DNA from: Cytophagales bacterium
GTDB lineage: Bacteria > Bacteroidota > Bacteroidia > Cytophagales > MED-G16
Assembly: GCA_029940715.1 (NCBI GenBank)
Contig: JAPYTU010000041.1
Span: forward strand, 1-12,735
Length of the DNA: 12,735 bases
Direction: 5' to 3'
Shown: positions 7,502 to 12,735 of the stretch, one piece after another
Layout of the letters: the number at the start of each line of letters is the position of its first letter
Position numbering within the stretch: the stretch's first letter is position 1
Translations under genes and position numbers: made by a program
Notes under the pieces: model-generated
What the model saw: the letters and a program-made list of their open reading frames with translations, nothing else
What the model was told of the DNA's origin: nothing
The model's database searches: none

Positions 7502-8603
7502 CATTATACTTTTTTCAATTATTTTAAATTTTAATTCAGTATCTAATAAAAGAGCAAACAATATCCAATCTGACTCCTTAAGATTAAAAATTTCTCAAAT
7601 GCTTATTTTTGGGATAGGCGATTTACAAAAAGTGCTAGAATCTGACTCTATGCTAGAGGCATATTCAAAAAATTATCTAGGAGGAATTATATTATTTGAA
7701 AAAAATATTAACAAAAAAAGAGGGAAACATCATCTAAAAATTTTAATTGATGAAGTTCAACGTATATCACAGATCCCATCATTTATTGCTATTGACGAAG
7801 AGGGTGGAAAAGTAAATAGATTAAAACCTGAATATGGTTTTCATCAAACAAAATCCGCTAAATATTTAGGGCAATTAAATAATCTTGATTCCACTTATTA
7901 CTACGCTAAATTAACAAGTTCATTATTAAAAGAATTAGGAATAAATGTCAATTTTGCACCTACCGTTGACCTTGCTTTAAATCTTGAAAATTCTGTTATC
8001 TATAAGTATGAGAGAAGCTATGGAAAAGATCCTGAAAAAGTACATTTTCATGCTCTTAAATTTATAAAAGCTCATAATGAAAATAATATTATTACCGCAA
8101 TCAAACATTTTCCAGGACACGGAAGTTCTTCTACAGACACACATAAAGAAGTTACCGATGTTTCAAAATCTTGGATAATTGAAGAGCTTTTTCCCTACCA
8201 AAAATTGATTGATGAAGGAGTTGTTACAGGTATTATGAGTAGCCATGTAGTTAATAGTCAACTTGATGATAGTATGCTTCCGGCAACACTTTCCAAAAAA
8301 ACTTTAACAACTTTACTTAGAGAATTTCTTTCTTATAAAGGTCTTATTTTTTCAGATGACATGCAGATGAGTGCCATAACCAAGTACTATGGTCTTGAAA
8401 ATTCTATTATTATGGCAATAAATGGTGGCATTGATGTTTTACTTTTTTCTAATAATCAAACCGCAAAAAATAAAGTATCTCCAGAACAGATAATTTCATT
8501 AATAGAAAAAAATATTGAAGATGGTAACATTTCAATGCTAAGAATTAATGAATCATTTAGAAGAATTATAAAACTTAAAAAGAAAATAAATCTTATTGAT
8601 TAG
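7488..8603 (+). CDS. Glycoside hydrolase family 3, NagZ-type beta-N-acetylhexosaminidase-like, secreted
   Basis: This 371-residue protein is a single GH3 N-terminal (TIM-barrel) domain. The NagZ-type signatures are 'AIDEEGGKVNRL' (101-112), 'FAPTVDL' (156-162), 'ERSYGKDP' (175-182), 'KHFPGHG' (206-212) followed by a D217-T-H219 dyad like the acid/base Asp-His pair of NagZ, and 'FSDDMQM' (288-294), which carries the nucleophile Asp. NagZ enzymes remove beta-linked N-acetylglucosamine, classically from peptidoglycan fragments. This copy starts with a hydrophobic signal-like segment (MRIISIILFSIILNF), so it probably acts outside the cytoplasm, unlike the recycling enzyme of enterobacteria. It lacks the beta-lactamase-like domain fused to many Bacteroidota GH3 proteins. 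The ATG lies inside the end of the ceramidase-like gene (14-bp overlap), and the gene end overlaps the convergent acylase gene by 11 bp. Substrate is inferred from family, not proven. Confidence 0.85.
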   Translation: MRIISIILFSIILNFNSVSNKRANNIQSDSLRLKISQMLIFGIGDLQKVLESDSMLEAYSKNYLGGIILFEKNINKKRGKHHLKILIDEVQRISQIPSFIAIDEEGGKVNRLKPEYGFHQTKSAKYLGQLNNLDSTYYYAKLTSSLLKELGINVNFAPTVDLALNLENSVIYKYERSYGKDPEKVHFHALKFIKAHNENNIITAIKHFPGHGSSSTDTHKEVTDVSKSWIIEELFPYQKLIDEGVVTGIMSSHVVNSQLDDSMLPATLSKKTLTTLLREFLSYKGLIFSDDMQMSAITKYYGLENSIIMAINGGIDVLLFSNNQTAKNKVSPEQIISLIEKNIEDGNISMLRINESFRRIIKLKKKINLID

Positions 8604-10695
8604 GACTATATATCCTTACCGCGTCACTAAAAATTTTTTCTTTATCTAAAGTCATTAATTTAGTTTCCTTATTAATATACTTGATCATTTGATCAGTATA
8701 ATGTGGACTATCTGGATTATTAGAGTTGCCATAAGGAAGTATCGTTTCAATTTCAATACCATCATTAGAAAATTGTATTAGCATTATGTATGACTCACCA
8801 GATACTGCTTTTAATCTTCCATTTTTATAAGCCACCACATCAGAAGGTGCAATCATATCATCTAATCCAGATACGGGTAAATTAATATTACCCTTAATAT
8901 GTCTCTGCAGGTCTCCCAAAATAATATCAATCTTTCCAAAATGTTTTTTCAAATATTTCTCTGTCTTTTCAATGGCCTGAAGATGATATGAATCTGGAAT
9001 TGCTACATTTCTTTTAAGTTTAGTTTCAAAAATAACTTCTCTGATAAATTTATAATAAACTCTCCATTGAGCAGCACCTAAATTGTTGTATCCTGCCTTC
9101 TTGTCCCAGTTATGAAGTATAGAAATTAATTCCTTATGTTCAGGAAATTTTTCTGCTTGTAAGCTAAAAAGTGAATTCAAATCATTACGATATAAAATTT
9201 TCTCAGGATATTTTTGATCATATTTTATTGTTTTAAAATCTTCATATGAAATCTTATCGTAATCCTCTATGAGTTCCATAAACCGTAGACTCCTATTATT
9301 TTCTTTCTCCCTAAAATTAAATGTTGAAACAAAATTTTCTTCTTTTAAATTATATTTTTTACTCGTTGAATTAAAAGGTGAGTTATTGGTATTAAAAATG
9401 TAACCACTTGGAGGATTAAGTAATTTTGGTAAGTCTTCATAAGGATGGTATTCGTTTAAAATTAATGATGATGTGTCTCCAATAATTAATTTTTCCCAAT
9501 CAATACTACTATCTCTAACCGAAAGCCTAGCATTACTCATATAAAAAATATTATCTTCTTTATCTGCATATACTATATTGAACCTAGGAATTCCTACAAG
9601 ACCAAGAGCATTTTCAAATTCCTCAAAATTAGAAGCTTTACTCATTTTAAACCACTGCTCAACAGCACTTATGTTATTTAAAGAAGGTGAATAAAATGAA
9701 AAATATCCTTTCTTATTTTTTATCACTGGACCAAAATCTGACCAAATAATTTTTCTTTTTATATTAACTTTTATTCCAAACAATACTTTTACTAATATTT
9801 TTATTTCTTTACTTTCAAACTCTTTCCAAGAACCATCAATTTTATATTCATTTTCATTATCTGGATTAATAATAAGCTGATACACGTCATTAATATCTGG
9901 ATAGTTATATGTATGCGTCCAAGCTAAATTATTATTAGTTCCTATCACAGGAATTGGCAAACCTGGAAACAATCCACCAAGCATATTCCATCCTTCATTA
10001 CTATTTATGTGAGCTTCATACCAAGAAAATGGTCCCTCTAAAGGTTGGTGAGTATTAACATTTAAATATGTTTTTCCATCAACAGTTTTATTGCTATTAA
10101 AAGCAAAAGCATTAGATCCAATTGTACTTCTAATATTATCTACGCCATCAAGAGTTTTAATTGGATCAATATTGTTACTAAATAATTGCTCAATAACATC
10201 TCCTGTATCAGAAAAAAGATGAAGCATCAAATTAAGTCCAGTTAAATAATCATGAATAGTTAAGGGAAATGAATTTTTAACTAGCACTTTCTCAGGATAC
10301 TTTTTTGCATATGCATTTAACCCCTCTAAATATCCATATATCACATTTAATCCCTCTGGAGGAAGGTTTTGTAATTCTCTCTCTGCCACATTTCTGCATC
10401 TTAATAATTCAACTACATAGTCAAGAAAGGCACCTTGTATTCCATTCAATCTGCCAAGCATTTTTTTAGCAGGCAAAAAAGTTTTTTGAATTGTATGAAA
10501 GTCATCCTCTGCATGTGCCCAGGCAAGACCATAAGCAGCTTCTTTATCAGTATTTCCATAGATATGTGGAACCCCCCATTTATCTCGAACTATAGTAATA
10601 TTTGATGTGTTAACTTGACCTATAGATTGATAGGTAATGCAAATAAAAAATAATAATATTTTATTATATCGGTACATTGACATGTCTTTCAGCAT
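8593..10695 (-). CDS. Penicillin acylase family Ntn hydrolase, secreted
   Basis: This is an N-terminal-nucleophile amidohydrolase of the penicillin acylase family (700 residues from the longest start, usual length 700-850). Such precursors are exported, cut autocatalytically into alpha and beta chains, and release acyl groups from amides such as beta-lactams, N-acyl-homoserine lactones or lipopeptides. Visible are the alpha-chain motif 'RDKWGVPHIYGNTDKEAAYG' (37-56), 'WAHAEDDF' (59-66), the cleavage site G193/S194 in 'IGSNAFAFN' giving S194 as the beta-chain nucleophile, 'NTHQPLEGPFSWYE' with H216 (beta position 23, as in known family members), and 'RFNIVYAD' with N373 likely in the oxyanion hole. 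All key residues are kept, so it should be active. The substrate is open. The longest start (10695) lies 32 bp inside lipA. M5 (10683) or M7 (10677) gives a better signal peptide (MYRYNKILLFFICITYQSIG), so a start at 10677 is preferred. Probably co-transcribed with lipA. Confidence 0.85.
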   Translation of the reverse strand: MLKDMSMYRYNKILLFFICITYQSIGQVNTSNITIVRDKWGVPHIYGNTDKEAAYGLAWAHAEDDFHTIQKTFLPAKKMLGRLNGIQGAFLDYVVELLRCRNVAERELQNLPPEGLNVIYGYLEGLNAYAKKYPEKVLVKNSFPLTIHDYLTGLNLMLHLFSDTGDVIEQLFSNNIDPIKTLDGVDNIRSTIGSNAFAFNSNKTVDGKTYLNVNTHQPLEGPFSWYEAHINSNEGWNMLGGLFPGLPIPVIGTNNNLAWTHTYNYPDINDVYQLIINPDNENEYKIDGSWKEFESKEIKILVKVLFGIKVNIKRKIIWSDFGPVIKNKKGYFSFYSPSLNNISAVEQWFKMSKASNFEEFENALGLVGIPRFNIVYADKEDNIFYMSNARLSVRDSSIDWEKLIIGDTSSLILNEYHPYEDLPKLLNPPSGYIFNTNNSPFNSTSKKYNLKEENFVSTFNFREKENNRSLRFMELIEDYDKISYEDFKTIKYDQKYPEKILYRNDLNSLFSLQAEKFPEHKELISILHNWDKKAGYNNLGAAQWRVYYKFIREVIFETKLKRNVAIPDSYHLQAIEKTEKYLKKHFGKIDIILGDLQRHIKGNINLPVSGLDDMIAPSDVVAYKNGRLKAVSGESYIMLIQFSNDGIEIETILPYGNSNNPDSPHYTDQMIKYINKETKLMTLDKEKIFSDAVRIYSPNQ

Positions 10696-11539
10696 GGTAA
10701 GAAGAACGAACTAATGGTCCTGATTCCACATACTTTAACCCCCTTTTTAAACCTTCTTCTCTATACATATCAAAAGTTTCAGGATAAATAAAATTATCTA
10801 CTTCCAAATGCATCTTTGTAGGTTGCAAATACTGACCGATGGTTAGAATATGAAGGCCATGTTCAACCATATCATCTATTGTTTTAAGAATTTCATCTTT
10901 TGTTTCTCCAAGCCCTACCATCAAACCAGATTTTGTTCTTTTACCACATTCTTTTGTTAGTTTAATTTGCTCTAAACTTCTTTCATACTTAGCTTGTGGC
11001 CTGACCCTTTTATAAAGCCTCTCGACAGTTTCAATGTTATGAGATACTACTTCTTGTCCAGCATCTATCATTCTATGCAAGGCATCCCAATTGGATTTAA
11101 CATCTGGAATTAATGTTTCTATAGTTGTAGAAGGAGAAAGTTTTTTTGTCAACTTAACAGTTTGATACCAAATCTCAGCACCTTTATCTTTGAGTTCATC
11201 TCTATTAACAGATGTTATAACAGCATGTTTAACACCCATCTTTTTTATAGCTTTTGCAACTCTTAATGGTTCCAAAGTATCGTATTCTGGAGGTTTCCCC
11301 GTTGCAACAGCACAAAAAGTACAGCTTCTAGTACAAACATTTCCTAGAATCATAAAGGTAGCAGTTCCAGCCCCCCAACATTCACCCATATTAGGACAGT
11401 TACCGCTCTCACATATGGTATGCAATTTGTACTTATCTACAATCTTTCTTACTTTCTTATACTCCTCTCCAACAGGTAATTTTACCTTTAGCCACTTTGG
11501 CTTTTTAAACCTTGACACAACTCCATTAGATTCATTCAT
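10664..11539 (-). CDS. lipA: Lipoyl synthase, radical SAM enzyme
   Basis: LipA inserts two sulfur atoms into octanoyl groups on carrier domains (such as pyruvate and 2-oxoglutarate dehydrogenase E2 and GcvH) to form lipoyl cofactors in the cytoplasm. The 291-residue length is normal. The auxiliary [4Fe-4S] cluster motif is 'CESGNCPNMGEC' (C43, C48, C54) and the radical SAM motif is 'CTRSCTFC' (C69, C73, C76). The C-terminal 'RSSYHAER' (278-285) carries the serine that binds the auxiliary cluster. Other typical segments are 'AVITSVNRDELKDKGA' and 'RPQAKYERSLEQI'. No lipB is seen nearby. The gene follows the barrel-like gene by 34 bp and its end overlaps the acylase start, so it appears to sit in the middle of a three-gene unit. 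No residue looks missing, and identification is firm. Confidence 0.98.
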   Translation of the reverse strand: MNESNGVVSRFKKPKWLKVKLPVGEEYKKVRKIVDKYKLHTICESGNCPNMGECWGAGTATFMILGNVCTRSCTFCAVATGKPPEYDTLEPLRVAKAIKKMGVKHAVITSVNRDELKDKGAEIWYQTVKLTKKLSPSTTIETLIPDVKSNWDALHRMIDAGQEVVSHNIETVERLYKRVRPQAKYERSLEQIKLTKECGKRTKSGLMVGLGETKDEILKTIDDMVEHGLHILTIGQYLQPTKMHLEVDNFIYPETFDMYREEGLKRGLKYVESGPLVRSSYHAERHVNVPI

Positions 11540-11573
11540 ATGAAAGTGTAATTTAAATTAAAGTACGTAAATA

Positions 11574-12293
11574 TTAGTATTTTCTTCCGTAGAATAATGT
11601 AATAAAGGCACTCGTAAAAATAGATTTATTTTCTGCAGTAGGAATTATAATTATTTTTTTTGTAAAGGCTTCAGCTAAAAATCCTACTTCGATTGAAGTA
11701 GAAGATTTCTTACTTCCAAATTCAAAATTTATTGCCGTTTTAAAATTTATACCTGGTCTGATTTTCATCTCTTTAAATCCTTCAGTAAAACTCGCAACAC
11801 CTATTACATTATTAAAACTATGAATATCAGGATCAAAAGGTTCAATTTCCATTCTACTATTCCTATTGTACTTAATATAATAAGGAATTTGCATCCCTAT
11901 ACTAGGTCCAATTGCAACTTGAGCATTTACTTGAATTCCTTGTTGATCTTTTTTGGAAAATAAAATCATTTCTCTACCGTACTGTCCTCGAAATGAAAAA
12001 AAATAATTCTGTTTAGCCCAAATAAATGTTCTCCCATACCCAAGAGCCGAACTATATTTATTTTCTTTAGGATGTTTTACATTAACAAGTTCCACTCCTA
12101 TAGTACTATATAATTTTTCTGCAATTTTATTGCTGAATTTTAATACTCCTCCACCAATAAGTCCAGCATTAGTATTTTTATTTATTCCCCAAAGTATTTC
12201 ATGTTCATAATCAAAATAGTCAACCTCTTGAGCATTTATATGAATGCTTATAGAGGATAAAAAAATTATTATAAAACAATACTTTTTTAACAT
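11574..12293 (-). CDS. Conserved exported beta-barrel-like protein of unknown function
   Basis: The preferred start is Met at 12293, because 'MLKKYCFIIIFLSSISIHINAQ' then forms a clear signal peptide with a NAQ-type end; the reading frame itself extends to an ATG at 12320 (248 aa), but that would put nine extra residues in front. The mature part begins 'EVDYFDYEHEILWGINKNTN' and has alternating polar/aromatic segments (for example GRTFIWAKQNYFFSFRGQYG and the C-terminal SAFITLFYGRKY) that suggest an outer-membrane beta-barrel. The 'ELVNVKHPKENKY' motif is one I recall from an uncharacterised Bacteroidota family encoded near lipA, and that memory is the only basis for the family link. It lies 34 bp upstream of lipA on the same strand. 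Function is unknown. Confidence 0.75.
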   Translation of the reverse strand: MLKKYCFIIIFLSSISIHINAQEVDYFDYEHEILWGINKNTNAGLIGGGVLKFSNKIAEKLYSTIGVELVNVKHPKENKYSSALGYGRTFIWAKQNYFFSFRGQYGREMILFSKKDQQGIQVNAQVAIGPSIGMQIPYYIKYNRNSRMEIEPFDPDIHSFNNVIGVASFTEGFKEMKIRPGINFKTAINFEFGSKKSSTSIEVGFLAEAFTKKIIIIPTAENKSIFTSAFITLFYGRKY

Positions 12294-12426
12294 AAAACAA
12301 AAATTTTGCATAAAAATCAATGTTACATTATTTTAATAATATTATAACGTTAAATTATATTTTTATGTGAAAAATAATATATAATTATATTTTAGTATAA
12401 ATATTAATGCATAATATTTTAACAGA
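12294..12426. promoter_or_regulatory. AT-rich divergent intergenic region with candidate promoters
   Basis: This gap separates the barrel-like gene (minus) and the OsmC-like gene (plus). TAACATTG on the minus strand (12325..12318) and TATATTTT on the plus strand (12386-12393) each match the Bacteroidota TAnnTTTG -7 box at five of six fixed positions. The minus box would give a start near 12311, which fits the 12293 start codon rather than 12320. No convincing -33 TTG accompanies either. An imperfect inverted repeat (arms 12354-12364 and 12370-12380, 9 of 11 pairs, 5-base loop) lies between them. Nearly all of the gap is A/T, so every one of these signals is weak. Confidence 0.3.
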
Positions 12427-12735
12427 ATGAGCCATACAATAGAAAACAAGTACATAGGAAATCTAAGAACTTCATCCAAACATCTAAAGTCAGGAGATAA
12501 TGTAATAACTGATGCTCCTACAGATAACAATGGAAAGGGTAAAGCGTTTGCTCCAACAGATCTTGTATCTTCAGCACTTTGTAGTTGCATGAGCACAGTA
12601 ATGGGAATATGTGCCAATAAAGGAAATTTTTCTATGCCAAATTCCACGGCAAAAATTACAAAAATTATGGGAGTAGATCCAAGAAAAATATCTGAAATAA
12701 CTATAGAATTTACATTTGAAAAATCTGAGTTAACA
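12427..12735 (+). CDS. OsmC-family protein (N-terminal part, cut by window end)
   Basis: An ATG at 12427 opens a frame of 103 codons that continues past the window end. The translation starts MSHTIENKYIGNLRTSSKHL and contains 'KAFAPTDLVSSALCSCMSTV' (39-58) followed by MGICANKG (59-66), the conserved 'fsPTDLlaaALGsCm.t.MGi' region of OsmC/OhrA-like proteins. C54 is the likely peroxidatic cysteine; C52 and C62 are extra cysteines close by. Family members reduce hydroperoxides with a two-cysteine mechanism, the second cysteine lying in the C-terminal half that is not visible here. There is no signal peptide, so it is cytoplasmic. Full length is normally about 135-145 residues, so roughly three quarters is present. 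It is transcribed away from the barrel-lipA-acylase unit, so regulation is probably separate. Confidence 0.9.
   Translation, partial: MSHTIENKYIGNLRTSSKHLKSGDNVITDAPTDNNGKGKAFAPTDLVSSALCSCMSTVMGICANKGNFSMPNSTAKITKIMGVDPRKISEITIEFTFEKSELT

Noticed and set aside
11190..11543. Plus-strand open frame of 117 codons opposite lipA
   Set aside because: It is antisense to the firmly identified lipoyl synthase and has no recognisable features.
12363..12647. Minus-strand open frame of 94 codons at the right end
   Set aside because: It lies opposite the clear OsmC-family reading frame starting at 12427, and its translation shows no domain or signal; it is a shadow.

Overview
The window is AT-rich bacterial DNA (about 70 % A+T by eye) with tightly packed genes. 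Several features point to Bacteroidota, probably a Flavobacteriales-like marine or uncultured lineage: many predicted secreted proteins with short signal peptides ending in a Q-type cleavage region (SSQ, YSQ, IGQ, NAQ), a WG-repeat protein, a QGFNYQ-type secreted protein start, a long Asp-box (BNR/VPS10-like) protein, -7 boxes resembling TAnnTTTG, and no clear Shine-Dalgarno sequences. The lineage is inferred from style and protein families, not from a marker tree.

Layout, left to right. (1) Positions 1-121, minus strand: the first 40 codons of a secreted protein cut by the window edge. (2) 208-6081, minus strand: two large secreted repeat proteins in one transcription unit, an Asp-box multi-propeller protein (1040 aa) followed without a gap (TAA directly followed by ATG) by a WG-repeat protein (916 aa) with a LysM domain embedded between WG blocks. 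(3) 6082-6124: a 43-bp divergent intergenic region. (4) 6125-8603, plus strand: a short neutral-ceramidase-like amidohydrolase and a secreted family 3 glycosidase of the NagZ type, overlapping by 14 bp. (5) 8593-12293 (or 12320), minus strand: a small beta-barrel-like exported protein, then lipA (lipoyl synthase), then a secreted penicillin-acylase-family Ntn hydrolase whose start overlaps the end of lipA. The acylase and glycosidase genes converge and overlap by 11 bp. (6) 12427 to the end, plus strand: the start of an OsmC-family peroxidase-like protein, divergent from the barrel gene.

Apart from lipA and the OsmC-like gene, nearly everything encodes exported proteins. The central part gathers three hydrolases that act on N-acyl amides or amino-sugar glycosides (ceramidase-like, NagZ-like, penicillin-acylase-like), next to two extracellular repeat proteins, one with a glycan-binding LysM. 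An envelope or extracellular role in processing lipids, peptidoglycan or signal molecules is plausible but is inference; substrates cannot be read from the sequence. I saw no tRNA, rRNA, CRISPR array, insertion sequence or phage gene. The most unusual items are the WG-LysM-WG architecture, an in-frame 21-bp tandem duplication inside the ceramidase-like gene next to a predicted metal ligand, and the overlapping gene ends.
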